64,000 nucleotides of DNA from assembly GCF_900177245.1 (NCBI RefSeq), contig NZ_FXBM01000002.1, positions 868,001-932,000 of the forward strand, written 5' to 3'. The notes beneath the pieces were generated by a model. It was not told the origin of the DNA, made no database searches, and saw only the letters and a program-made list of their open reading frames with translations. Numbering within the stretch: the first letter of the stretch is position 1; every line of letters starts with the position of its first letter. The stretch comes from Rathayibacter oskolensis. GTDB lineage: Bacteria > Actinomycetota > Actinomycetes > Actinomycetales > Microbacteriaceae. Shown here piece by piece: positions 35,895-47,147 of the stretch. The position numbers and the translations under genes are program-made.

Positions 35895-38138
35895 GTGGTA
35901 GCAGCCCTGTATCGCCGGTACCGGCCCGAGACGTTCGCCGAGATGATCGGCCAGTCGCAGGTGACCGATCCGCTCATGACGGCCCTGCGCACCAACCGCG
36001 TCAACCACGCCTACCTCTTCAGCGGTCCGCGCGGCTGCGGCAAGACCACGTCCGCGCGCATCCTGGCGCGCTGCCTGAACTGCGCGACCGGCCCGACCGA
36101 CACTCCGTGCGGCGTCTGCGACAGCTGCGTCGAGCTCAGCCGCGACGGTCAGGGCTCGCTCGACGTCGTCGAGATCGACGCGGCGAGCCACAACGGAGTC
36201 GACGACGCGCGCGACCTCCGCGAGCGCGCCATCTTCGCGCCCGCCCGCGATCGCTTCAAGATCTTCATCCTCGACGAGGCCCACATGGTCACGCCGCAGG
36301 GGTTCAACGCGCTGCTCAAGATCGTCGAGGAGCCGCCGGAGCACGTGAAGTTCATCTTCGCGACGACCGAGCCCGACAAGGTCATCGGCACCATCCGCTC
36401 GCGCACCCACCACTACCCGTTCCGGCTCGTGCCCCCGGCTCAGATGCTCGACTACACGCAGGAGCTCTGCGAGCGCGAGGGCGTCGGCGTCGCGGCGGGC
36501 GTCCTGCCGCTCGTCGTGCGCGCCGGCGGCGGCTCCGTCCGCGACACCCTCTCCCTCCTCGACCAGCTGATGGCCGGATCCGAGAACGAGGCCATCGAGT
36601 ACGAGCGCGCCGTCGCCCTGCTGGGGTACACCCACGGCGCCCTCCTCGACGAGGTCATCGACGCGCTCGCCGAGCACGACTCGGCCGAGGCGTTCGGCGC
36701 GGTCGACCGCGTCATCCAGACCGGTCAGGATCCCCGTCGCTTCGTCGAGGACCTCCTCGAGCGGCTGCGCGACCTCATCGTCGTCGCCGCCACCGGAGGC
36801 GCCGCCTCCGCGGTCCTGCGCGGCGTCTCCCAGGACGAGCTCGACCGGATGGCGGGCCAGTCGCGCGCCCTCGGCCTGGCCGAGCTGTCGCGCGTCGCCG
36901 ACATCGTCAACGACGCGCTCACCGAGATGACGGGCGCGACCTCGCCCCGCCTCCACCTCGAGCTGATGATCGCGCGCACGCTCGTCCAGGCGTCCGGAGC
37001 GGTCGTCGCGCCTGCCCCGATCGCGTCCGCTCCGAGCCGGGAGGCATCGCGGCAGCAGACGCGGCCCGAGGCGCGGGCCCCCGAGCAGCCGGCGGAGTCC
37101 CGGGTGGCCCCCGCGCCCGCCCCGTCGCGAGCTCCCTCGCCCGCCTCGGCTCCGGAGCCGCCGGCCGCCGCACCGCGCTCCGGGACCCCGGCCGCGCCGA
37201 CCGCCGCGGCCGAGCCCGCTTCGGCCGAGCCCGCTGAGGTCCCCGAGCCCGTCGAGAGCGCGCCGTCCGTCCCCGCCGCTCCGGCGATCGCGGCCGACGA
37301 GGCCGGCGGCGTCACCCTCCAACGGATGAAGGACAGCTGGCCCGAGATCCTCGAGGTCGTGCAGAAGGCGCGGATGACGGCGTGGCTCGTCGCCTACACC
37401 GCTCAGGTCCGCGCTCTGAAGGACGACGTCCTGACGCTCTCCTTCCCGAGCCAGAACGACGTCGACTCGTTCAAGATGCCGGGGACGGCCGGCCAGCCCG
37501 GCGTCAGCGAGTACCTCAGGCAGGCGATCCAGCAGGTGCTCGGTCTCCGGGTGAAGTACATCGCCCGGGTCGAGCCGTCGGCCGTGGCCCCCGAGGCCGA
37601 GCGCGCCGCGGTCGAGGCCGCGCCCTCCGCTCCCGCGTCCGAGGCGCCGCCGTCGCAGGAGGCGTCGACCGGCTCCGACGGCTGGACGACCGTCGCCATC
37701 CCGGCCGATCCGGTCGCCGCTCCCGATCCCGCCGACGCCGACTCCGCCGCTCCCGAGCCCGCCACCGCTCGCGAGCCCGCCCGCCCCACCGCGCCCGCCG
37801 CTCCGGCACCGGCCCCGGCCGACGCGGATGCACCGCCGTTCGACGAGGAGCCGCCCGAGGAGGACATGCCGCCGGTCGAGCCCGCGATGCCCGACTCCTG
37901 GGCGACCGTCGCGCCTCCCGGCGAGCCCGCAGCGGCCCCCGAGCCCGCTCGCCCCGCTGCGGCGCCCGCCCCCGAGCGCCGCCCGCCGGTCGAGCGCCCC
38001 GCCACCCGCACCACGCGCGCCGCCACCGCCGACGGGCGGCAGCGCTACGGGGAGGCCGTCGTGCGCGAGATCCTCGGCGCCCAGTTCATCGAGGAGCAGC
38101 CGCACGTCCCGCGCGGCCCCCGCGTGACCGGCGCATGA
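35895..38138 (+). CDS. dnaX: DNA polymerase III subunits gamma/tau
   Basis: The 747-residue clamp-loader ATPase. Walker A GPRGCGKT (44-51), a zinc-binding [19 protein letters not shown] (about 60-78), Walker B ILDEAHM, sensor/arginine-finger residues and [20 protein letters not shown] make up the N-terminal AAA+ core. An Ala/Pro-rich linker (about 375-465) precedes a folded tau-like domain ([20 protein letters not shown]) and a second low-complexity stretch with an acidic [10 protein letters not shown] patch. I see no slippery A-run for programmed frameshifting. It is upstream of recR, as in most bacteria. The GTG start is probably leaderless. Confidence 0.97.
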   Translation: MVAALYRRYRPETFAEMIGQSQVTDPLMTALRTNRVNHAYLFSGPRGCGKTTSARILARCLNCATGPTDTPCGVCDSCVELSRDGQGSLDVVEIDAASHNGVDDARDLRERAIFAPARDRFKIFILDEAHMVTPQGFNALLKIVEEPPEHVKFIFATTEPDKVIGTIRSRTHHYPFRLVPPAQMLDYTQELCEREGVGVAAGVLPLVVRAGGGSVRDTLSLLDQLMAGSENEAIEYERAVALLGYTHGALLDEVIDALAEHDSAEAFGAVDRVIQTGQDPRRFVEDLLERLRDLIVVAATGGAASAVLRGVSQDELDRMAGQSRALGLAELSRVADIVNDALTEMTGATSPRLHLELMIARTLVQASGAVVAPAPIASAPSREASRQQTRPEARAPEQPAESRVAPAPAPSRAPSPASAPEPPAAAPRSGTPAAPTAAAEPASAEPAEVPEPVESAPSVPAAPAIAADEAGGVTLQRMKDSWPEILEVVQKARMTAWLVAYTAQVRALKDDVLTLSFPSQNDVDSFKMPGTAGQPGVSEYLRQAIQQVLGLRVKYIARVEPSAVAPEAERAAVEAAPSAPASEAPPSQEASTGSDGWTTVAIPADPVAAPDPADADSAAPEPATAREPARPTAPAAPAPAPADADAPPFDEEPPEEDMPPVEPAMPDSWATVAPPGEPAAAPEPARPAAAPAPERRPPVERPATRTTRAATADGRQRYGEAVVREILGAQFIEEQPHVPRGPRVTGA

Positions 38139-38175
38139 CCCGCACCATCGATCCCTCCCGAGAGGAGGCCACCGC

Positions 38176-38775
38176 GTGTACGAAGGCATCGTCCAGGAGC
38201 TGATCGACGAACTCGGCCGACTCCCCGGAATCGGACCCAAGTCGGCCCAGCGCATCGCGTTCCACATCCTGCAGACCGAGACGTTCGACGTGACCCGGCT
38301 CGCCGAGATCCTCCTCGAGCTGCGCACCCGGGTGCACTTCTGCGACATCTGCGGCAACGTCGCCGAGGAGGCGACCTGCGGCATCTGCCGCGACCCCCGC
38401 CGCAGCCGCGCCGTCATCTGCGTGGTCGAGGAGGCGAAGGACGTGCCCGCCATCGAGCGCACCCGCGAGTTCCGCGGTCTCTACCACGTGCTCGGCGGTG
38501 CCATCAGCCCGATCGACGGCATCGGCCCCGACCAGCTCCGCATCCGCCAGCTCCTCCAGCGGCTCGCCGACGGGGAGGTGCAGGAGGTCATCATCGCGAC
38601 CGACCCCAACCTCGAGGGCGAGGCGACCGCGACCTACCTCTCCCGGATGCTCAGCACGCTCGGCATCCGCATCACCCGCCTCGCCTCGGGCCTGCCCGTC
38701 GGAGGCGACCTGGAGTACGCCGACGAGATCACCCTCGGGCGCGCGTTCGAGGGCCGCCGGCTCGTCGAGAACTGA
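38176..38775 (+). CDS. recR: Recombination protein RecR
   Basis: A 199-residue RecR that helps RecF/RecO load RecA at single-strand gaps. It has an N-terminal helix-hairpin-helix ([17 protein letters not shown]), a [16 protein letters not shown] zinc finger, a Toprim domain ([15 protein letters not shown]...) and a C-terminal Walker-like end. The GTG start follows CGAGAGGAGG-type ribosome binding sequence. It is 37 bp behind dnaX in the classical dnaX-recR pair; the usual YbaB gene between them is absent. Confidence 0.97.
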   Translation: MYEGIVQELIDELGRLPGIGPKSAQRIAFHILQTETFDVTRLAEILLELRTRVHFCDICGNVAEEATCGICRDPRRSRAVICVVEEAKDVPAIERTREFRGLYHVLGGAISPIDGIGPDQLRIRQLLQRLADGEVQEVIIATDPNLEGEATATYLSRMLSTLGIRITRLASGLPVGGDLEYADEITLGRAFEGRRLVEN

Positions 38776-38875
38776 CCGGAGGCGTCCCGACGCATGACCC
38801 GTCCCGCATGCGCCCGCCGGTAGACTCGTCCGTCGGGTCGCGACGGCCCCTCAGCCACTGACCCGGGAGTAGCGC

Positions 38876-41333
<2,458 letters not shown>

Positions 41334-41419
41334 CCGGCGGTGCGGGCACAGCCCGGGAAAAACCGCGAATTTGATGGGGGAGCGGCGCCCTGACCCGCAT
41401 CCACGGGACGTCGCGACGG

Positions 41420-41425
41420 TAAACT
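41420..41425 (+). promoter_or_regulatory. -10 box, probable leaderless start of mqo
   Basis: TAAACT ends 8 nt before the GTG at 41434, with no ribosome site before that codon. Confidence 0.5.
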
Positions 41426-41433
41426 CGACTCTC

Positions 41434-42921
41434 GTGAACTCCTCGGAACCGGTCGACGTCGCCCTCATCGGAGGCGGGATCATGAGCGCCACGCTCGGTG
41501 CCCTCCTCACCAAGCTCCAGCCCGATTGGACCATCGCGGCCTACGAGCGCCTCGGCGACGTCGCGCAGGAGTCGTCGAACCCGTGGAACAACGCGGGCAC
41601 CGGTCACGCGGCACTGTGCGAGCTCAACTACATGCCGGAGGCGGCCGACGGCTCGGTCGATCCGGCCAAGGCGATCCAGATCAACGAGCAGTTCCAGATC
41701 TCGCGGCAGTTCTGGTCGAGCCTCGTCGAGGCGGGCGACATCCGCGAGCCCTCGAGCTTCATCAATCCGGCCCCGCACATGACGTTCGTGCACGGCGAGG
41801 CCAACGTCGAGTACCTGCGCAAGCGCTACGAGGCGCTGAAGGACCAGCCCCTCTTCGCCGGCATGGAGTTCACCCAGAGCATCAAGACCATCCACGAGTG
41901 GGCGCCGCTGCTCATGGAGCAGCGCCCCGCCGGCGGAGGCCCCTACGCGGCGACGCGCATCCCGGCCGGGACGGACGTCGACTTCGGCGCACTGACCCAC
42001 CAGCTCTTCGACCACGTCGTGGCGCACGGGGGCACCCTCGACACCGGCCACGAGGTCACGAACGTGACGCGTCAGAAGGACGGCACCTGGCGTCTCGACC
42101 TGAAGCAGGTCGTCGGAGGCACGCCGAAGCGGATCACCGCGCGCTTCGTCTTCGTCGGCGCGGGCGGCGGTGCACTGCACCTCCTGCAGAAGTCGGGCAT
42201 CCCCGAGATCAAGGGCTTCGGAGGCTTCCCCATCTCGGGGCAGTTCCTCCGCACCGACAACCCCGAGCTGGTGGCGAAGCACCAGGCGAAGGTCTACGGC
42301 AAGGCGGCCGTCGGTGCTCCTCCGATGTCGGTGCCCCACCTCGACACCCGCGTGGTCGACGGCCAGGCGTCCCTCCTCTTCGGCCCCTACGCGGGCTTCA
42401 CGCCCAAGTTCCTCAAGCGCGGCTCGTGGCTCGACCTGCCGCTCTCGATCCGGCCGCACAACATCGGCCCGATGCTGGCCGTCGCCCGCGACAACCTCGA
42501 TCTGATGAAGTACCTCCTCGGCGAGGTGCTGGCCGGCCGCTCGAAGAAGCTGAAGGCGCTCCGCGAGTTCCTGCCGACCGCCCGCTCCGAGGACTGGTAC
42601 CTGATCACCGCGGGTCAGCGCGTGCAGGTGATGAAGAAGGACGAGAAGAAGGGCGGCGTCCTCCAGTTCGGCACCGAGGTCATCACCGGCGCCGACGGCT
42701 CCATCGCGGGTCTCCTCGGGGCCTCGCCCGGGGCGTCCACCGCCGTGCCGATCATGCTCGACATCGTCAAGCGCTGCTTCCCCGACCGGATGAAGGCCTG
42801 GGAGCCGCGGATCCGCTCACTCGTGCCGAGCTACGGCTCCACCCTCAACGACGCGCCGGACGTCGCGGAGCGGACGGTCAGCGCCACCTCGGAGGTCCTC
42901 GCGCTCAGCGCCTCCGTCTGA
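41434..42921 (+). CDS. mqo: Malate:quinone oxidoreductase
   Basis: A 495-residue FAD-dependent, membrane-associated enzyme that oxidises malate to oxaloacetate and passes electrons to quinone. The FAD-binding VALIGGGIMSATLG is at residues 9-22; SSNPWNNAGTGHAALCELNY and FVFVGAGGGALHLLQKSGIPE are characteristic Mqo blocks, as is LFGPYAGFTPKFLK. The GTG at 41434 is chosen: an ATG upstream would add 21 residues lacking family resemblance, and a TAAACT -10 lies 8 nt before this GTG. Monocistronic. Confidence 0.95.
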   Translation: MNSSEPVDVALIGGGIMSATLGALLTKLQPDWTIAAYERLGDVAQESSNPWNNAGTGHAALCELNYMPEAADGSVDPAKAIQINEQFQISRQFWSSLVEAGDIREPSSFINPAPHMTFVHGEANVEYLRKRYEALKDQPLFAGMEFTQSIKTIHEWAPLLMEQRPAGGGPYAATRIPAGTDVDFGALTHQLFDHVVAHGGTLDTGHEVTNVTRQKDGTWRLDLKQVVGGTPKRITARFVFVGAGGGALHLLQKSGIPEIKGFGGFPISGQFLRTDNPELVAKHQAKVYGKAAVGAPPMSVPHLDTRVVDGQASLLFGPYAGFTPKFLKRGSWLDLPLSIRPHNIGPMLAVARDNLDLMKYLLGEVLAGRSKKLKALREFLPTARSEDWYLITAGQRVQVMKKDEKKGGVLQFGTEVITGADGSIAGLLGASPGASTAVPIMLDIVKRCFPDRMKAWEPRIRSLVPSYGSTLNDAPDVAERTVSATSEVLALSASV

Positions 42922-42947
42922 ATCCCGCCCATCGGGAGGCGCTGCGT

Positions 42948-42963
42948 TCGAACGTATGTTCTA
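42948..42963 (+). promoter_or_regulatory. LexA (SOS) box over the radical SAM promoter
   Basis: TCGAACGTATGTTCTA matches the actinobacterial/Gram-positive SOS consensus TCGAAC-N4-GTTCGA at all but one half-site position. It lies 9 bp before the ATG and overlaps the -10 box, the expected place for LexA repression. Confidence 0.7.
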
Positions 42964-42965
42964 AT
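42960..42965 (+). promoter_or_regulatory. -10 box, probable leaderless start of the radical SAM gene
   Basis: TCTAAT ends 6 nt before the ATG at 42972 and overlaps the right half of the SOS box. Confidence 0.5.
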
Positions 42966-42971
42966 GGCTCC

Positions 42972-44099
42972 ATGCGGTGGAGTGGACAGGCGATCGGAGC
43001 GGACGACTCGGCCGCGCTCCCCGGGCTGGTGAAGCTGACCGATCTGGTCAGAACGGTCCGCACCCCCGAGTTCGACGGGATCACCTTCTACGAGGTGCTC
43101 GCCAAGTCGGCCCTCAACCGCGTGCACGGATCGTCGAAGATGCCGTTCGGGTGGACCATCAATCCGATGCGGGGCTGCACGCACGCCTGCACCTACTGCT
43201 TCGCGCGGCCGACGCACGAGTACCTCGAGTTCGACGGCGGCCGCGACTTCGACTCGCAGATCGTCGTCAAGGTCAACGTGGCCGAGGTCCTCAGCCGCGA
43301 GCTCGCCCGGCCGAGCTGGGGTCGCCATCCCGTCGCCCTCGGGACGAACACCGATCCCTACCAGCGGGCGGAGGGGCGCTACCGGCTCATGCCCAGCATC
43401 ATCGCCGCTCTCGCCGCGTCCGGGACGCCGCTCTCGATCCTGACGAAGGGGTCCCTCCTCCGGCGCGATCTGCCGCTGCTGAGGGAGGCGGCCGAGCACG
43501 TCCCCGTCGACCTCGGGGTGTCGATCGCGGTCTACGACGAGGATCTGCAGCGGTCGGTCGAGCCCGGCGCACCGACCGCGGCGGCTCGGCTGGCCACGGT
43601 GACGGCCGCACGCGAGGCGGGCTTCGAGTGCTCGGTGTTCCTGATGCCGATCCTGCCGTTCCTCACCGACACTCGGGCCCACCTCGATGCGTCTCTGCGC
43701 GCCTGCCGGGAGGCGGGGGCGAGCACCGTCATGTACTCGGCCCTCTATCTCAAGCCCGGGGTCAAGGAGTGGTTCCTGCAGTGGCTCGCGCAGGAGCATC
43801 CCGAGCTCCTCGACCGCTACCGCTCCCTCTATCCCGGCCGTTCCGCGTACGCGCCGCTCGAGTACCGCCGGTGGCTGTCGGACCGGATCCGCCCGCTGAT
43901 GCGCGATCACGGGCTCGCCCGGGGCGAGGAGGATCCCGCGACCGGATCGGTCCGGTCGTCCGCGCTGAACTCGCTCGGCACGCTCCGGACGCTGGGCGGC
44001 GAGAGGCGCGCGCTCGAGCAGGACGGACTCCTCGCCGGGGAGCTCGGACCTCAGGGGGCGGCGATGCTGCCGGGCGTCGGACAGCCCACGCTCTTCTGA
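42972..44099 (+). CDS. Rv2578c-family radical SAM protein
   Basis: A 375-residue radical SAM enzyme of the spore-photoproduct-lyase-like Rv2578c group. The Fe-S/SAM motif is C69-THA-C73-TY-C76, followed by GTNTDPYQRAEGRYRLMPSII, typical of this group, and STVMYSALYLKPGVKEWF. The product or substrate is unknown; kinship to spore photoproduct lyase and the SOS box suggest repair of nucleic acid damage, which is inference. The ATG has no ribosome site but a -10 hexamer 6 nt upstream. It lies alone after mqo. Confidence 0.9.
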   Translation: MRWSGQAIGADDSAALPGLVKLTDLVRTVRTPEFDGITFYEVLAKSALNRVHGSSKMPFGWTINPMRGCTHACTYCFARPTHEYLEFDGGRDFDSQIVVKVNVAEVLSRELARPSWGRHPVALGTNTDPYQRAEGRYRLMPSIIAALAASGTPLSILTKGSLLRRDLPLLREAAEHVPVDLGVSIAVYDEDLQRSVEPGAPTAAARLATVTAAREAGFECSVFLMPILPFLTDTRAHLDASLRACREAGASTVMYSALYLKPGVKEWFLQWLAQEHPELLDRYRSLYPGRSAYAPLEYRRWLSDRIRPLMRDHGLARGEEDPATGSVRSSALNSLGTLRTLGGERRALEQDGLLAGELGPQGAAMLPGVGQPTLF

Positions 44100-44126
44100 C
44101 GGCGCTCCCGGCGCCTCCGGCGCGGT

Positions 44127-44132
44127 TAGGAT
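44127..44132 (+). promoter_or_regulatory. -10 box, probable leaderless start
   Basis: TAGGAT ends 6 nt before the ATG at 44139; no ribosome-binding site is present. Confidence 0.5.
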
Positions 44133-44138
44133 CGACGC

Positions 44139-44840
44139 ATGGTCACCCGCTCCGGTGAGCCCTCGTCCGGCTCCTCCACTCGGAGCGACGATGAAGCGGT
44201 CCGACCGGTCCGCCTCGGGATCCTCGACGATCACGAGCTGCTGCTCGACAGCATGAGCAGCTGGATCGCGGCCAACGCGCCCGACTTCGAGCTGGTCGTC
44301 AGCGCCGGCACCTGGATGGAGCTCGTCACGAGCACCGTCTTCCCCACCCAGCTCGTGATCATGGACTTCGAGCTCCGCGAGCCGATCTCGATCGAGGCGC
44401 GGATCCGCACCTGCCGGGCCGCGGGCGCGACCGTCATCGTCCTCTCCGAGCGCGACGACGACGAGGTCCGCGAGCGCTGCCTCCGTGCCGGAGCGGCGCG
44501 TCACCTGACGAAGTCGCGCCCGATGCAGGACGTGATGGAGAGCGCGCGCTCGGCGATGGAGATGCGCTCGAACGCGGGGTCGGCCACGCAGTGGCGACCA
44601 CTGCCGATCGGTGTCGCCGCCCAGCAGCGCCCGCGTCTGAGCGCGGGGGAGCTCGAGGCGCTGCGCCTCTACGTCTCCGGCTCGAGCACCCCCGAGGTGG
44701 CGGCCAAGATGAACGTGCAGTTCGAGACGGCGAAGACGTATCTGCGGCGCGTGCGCCAGAAGTACGCGAAGGTCGGTCGTCCCGCGAGTCGGCGTGCCGA
44801 GCTCATCCGTCGAGCCGCCGAGGACGGGTACCTCGAGTGA
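44139..44840 (+). CDS. LuxR/NarL-type response regulator-like protein
   Basis: A 233-residue protein with a receiver-like domain (GILDDHELLLDSM, phosphoacceptor candidate D76 in LVIMDFELRE, conserved Lys in RHLTKSRP). A C-terminal LuxR HTH follows (RLSAGELEALRLYVSGSSTPEVAAKM... ETAKTYLRRVRQKY, about residues 168-220). No histidine kinase is adjacent, so it is an orphan regulator. It lies directly upstream of tdk and close to the exopolysaccharide module, a possible target by position only. Leaderless start likely. Confidence 0.88.
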   Translation: MVTRSGEPSSGSSTRSDDEAVRPVRLGILDDHELLLDSMSSWIAANAPDFELVVSAGTWMELVTSTVFPTQLVIMDFELREPISIEARIRTCRAAGATVIVLSERDDDEVRERCLRAGAARHLTKSRPMQDVMESARSAMEMRSNAGSATQWRPLPIGVAAQQRPRLSAGELEALRLYVSGSSTPEVAAKMNVQFETAKTYLRRVRQKYAKVGRPASRRAELIRRAAEDGYLE

Positions 44841-44895
44841 CGACGGGTCGCGGCACCCGGCGGGGGACCCGCCGCCCGAGCCCTGAGGAGACCTG

Positions 44896-45504
44896 ATGGC
44901 CAAGCTGTACTTCCGGTACGGAGCGATGAACAGCGGCAAGAGCACCTCGCTGCTCCAGGCCGCGCACAACTACGAGGAGCGCGGACACCGCGTCCTGCTC
45001 GCGAAGCCGGCGGTCGACACGAAGGGCGACGCGCTGATCGTGTCGCGGCTCGGCGTGACCCGTCCGGTGGACATCCTCTTCCACCCGGAGGAGGATCCGG
45101 TGGCGGTGTTCTCGGCGGCGCGAGCTCGGGTGCTCGCCGAATCGGCGCGCGACGTGAGCGCCCTGCTCGTCGACGAGGCGCAGTTCCTCCCGGAGGCGCA
45201 CGTCGACGATCTCCTGCGCATCGCCATCCTCGAGAACGTGCCGGTCCTCGCCTACGGCATCCGGACCGACTTCAGGACGGCCGCTTTCCCCGGAAGCAGG
45301 CGGCTCCTCGAGATCGCCCACAGCCTGGAGGAGCTCAAGACGATCTGCCGATGCGGCCGCAAGGCGATCTTCAACGGCCGGGTCGTCGACGGCCGGTTCG
45401 TGTTCGACGGCGACCAGGTCGCCATCGACGGTGCGGAGGTGACCTACGAGTCCCTCTGCGGATCCTGCTACCTGCAGGAGAGCAGGGGACGCCTGCGAGG
45501 ATGA
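44896..45504 (+). CDS. tdk: Thymidine kinase (type II)
   Basis: A 202-residue thymidine kinase for pyrimidine salvage. Walker A YGAMNSGKST (residues 8-17), LLVDEAQFL with the catalytic acidic residue, and the lasso/substrate loop with the zinc cysteines CRCG and CGSC near the C-terminus fit the TK1-like family. The ATG follows CTGAGGAGA. It starts 55 bp after the LuxR gene, and may be co-transcribed with it. Confidence 0.95.
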   Translation: MAKLYFRYGAMNSGKSTSLLQAAHNYEERGHRVLLAKPAVDTKGDALIVSRLGVTRPVDILFHPEEDPVAVFSAARARVLAESARDVSALLVDEAQFLPEAHVDDLLRIAILENVPVLAYGIRTDFRTAAFPGSRRLLEIAHSLEELKTICRCGRKAIFNGRVVDGRFVFDGDQVAIDGAEVTYESLCGSCYLQESRGRLRG

Positions 45505-45556
45505 CTCCGTGAGGATTCGTCGACGTCGCGACACCCACCCGAAACGAGGATGTGGG

Positions 45557-45562
45557 TAGCCT
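45557..45562 (+). promoter_or_regulatory. -10 box, probable leaderless start of the sugar transferase
   Basis: TAGCCT ends 7 nt before the GTG at 45570; no ribosome-binding site is present before that codon. Confidence 0.45.
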
Positions 45563-45569
45563 TGCGGGC

Positions 45570-47133
45570 GTGACATCACCGGAGACGGAAGTACGCCTTT
45601 CGCAGCAGCAGGAGAGGTCCGCGCAACAGGAGAGGCAAGGGGGATCGATGACGGCGCAGGGGATCACGCCGAAGCGCCGAGCGTCGTGGGAGCAGGACTA
45701 CCGCCGCCGACTCCTCGTCACCGACGTCGTCGCCATCCTCGTCTCCGTGTTCGGCACCCAGCTCGTCTGGTTCGACCTCGATCTCAACTCCGACGTCGGC
45801 TTCAACAACCCCGTCGACATCGCGATCAACTACACCTGGGTCTCGGTCGTGCTGTCGGCCGCCTGGCTCCTCGCCCTGCAGGTCTTCGACACCCGCGACC
45901 GCCGGATCGTCGGCACGGGCTACGTCGAGTACCGCCGCATCGTCGACGGCTCGATCTGGCTCTTCGGGATCGTCGCGATCATCGCCTACCTGCTGCAGAT
46001 CCTCCTGGCGCGCGGCTACATCATCACCGCGTTCCCGGCGGGCATCCTCCTGATCTGCGTCGGCCGGCTCTGCTGGCGCTCGTGGCTCACCCGCCAGCGG
46101 AGGGACGGCCGCTTCGCGAGCCAGGTGGTCCTCCTCGGCTCGCGCGCGAGCGTGCTGCACACGGCGCGCGAGCTGCGGCGCGGCACCGAGGCCGGCTACA
46201 AGCTCGTCGGCGCGGTGTCCACATCGCCCGGTGGAGCCGACGGACTCCGCTCCGATGAGGAGCTGGCGGGCCTCGCCCTGCACGAGTTCACCGGGATCGA
46301 CGGCGTCCGGGCCGTCATGGACGCGACCGGTGCCGACACCGTCGTCGTCACCAGCTCGGACGAGCTCGCGCCCCAGCGGATCCGCGAGCTGAGCTGGACC
46401 CTGGAGCCGGGCCGGGAGCACCTCGTCGTGGCTCCGAGCCTCACCGACATCGGCGGCCCCCGCATCCACACCCGGCCGGTGGCCGGCCTTCCGCTGATCC
46501 ACGTCGAGACCCCCCCGCTTCGACGGGCGTCAGCGGTTCGCCAAGCGCCTGTTCGACATCGCGGCCTCCACGATGCTGATCATCCTGAGCGCGCCGGTCC
46601 TCGTCGTGGTCGCCGTGCTGGTGAAGGCGACCAGTCCCGGGCCGATCCTCTTCCGTCAGGAGCGCATCGGGCTGAACGGCGCGACCTTCGAGATGCTCAA
46701 GTTCCGCTCGATGGTCGTCGACGCGGAGGCGCGGCTCGCCGAACTCGCGGCGCAGCAGCGCGACGAGGGCAACACCATCCTCTTCAAGATGGCCAAGGAT
46801 CCGCGGGTCACGAAGGTCGGCACGGTCCTGCGCCGCTTCAGCCTCGACGAGCTGCCCCAGTTCCTCAACGTCTTCCGCGGCGACATGTCGCTCATCGGTC
46901 CGCGGCCCCCGCTCGCGCGCGAGGTCGAGCAGTACGAGGAGCACGTCCACCGGCGCTTCCTGATGAAGCCGGGCATCACCGGGCTCTGGCAGGTGAGCGG
47001 CCGCTCGAACCTCTCCTGGGAGGACACGGTTCGACTCGACCTCTACTACGTCGAGAACTGGTCGATGACCGGCGACCTGATCATCCTCTTCAAGACGGCA
47101 CGCGCCGTGCTGGCGCGGGACGGCGCGTATTGA
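45570..47133 (+). pseudogene. Exopolysaccharide priming sugar transferase, frameshifted at a C7 run
   Basis: Polyprenyl-phosphate hexose-1-phosphate transferase (WbaP/ExoY-like with an N-terminal CoA-binding-like region) that would start repeat-unit synthesis. Frame 1 encodes four N-terminal membrane segments (YIITAFPAGILLICVGRLCW is the last) and the Rossmann-like middle, to IHVETP. At 46510-46516 seven Cs shift the frame; with six Cs the protein reads on as PRFDGRQRFAKRLFDIAAS into the catalytic domain (SPGPILFRQERIG, DELPQFLNVFRGDMSLIGPRP, RFLMKPGITGLWQVSGR) ending at 47133. Repaired length is about 520 residues. The start is the leaderless GTG at 45570 or the ATG at 45648 with AAGGGGG. 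The change could be a sequencing error, a phase-variable run or a true mutation. Confidence 0.85.
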
Positions 47134-47147
47134 CCGGCGGGAACCAC

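Noticed and set aside
36000..38138. Programmed frameshift in dnaX giving a short gamma form
   Set aside because: No slippery A-rich heptamer or following hairpin was seen near the end of the ATPase core; the long Ala/Pro linkers explain the composition.
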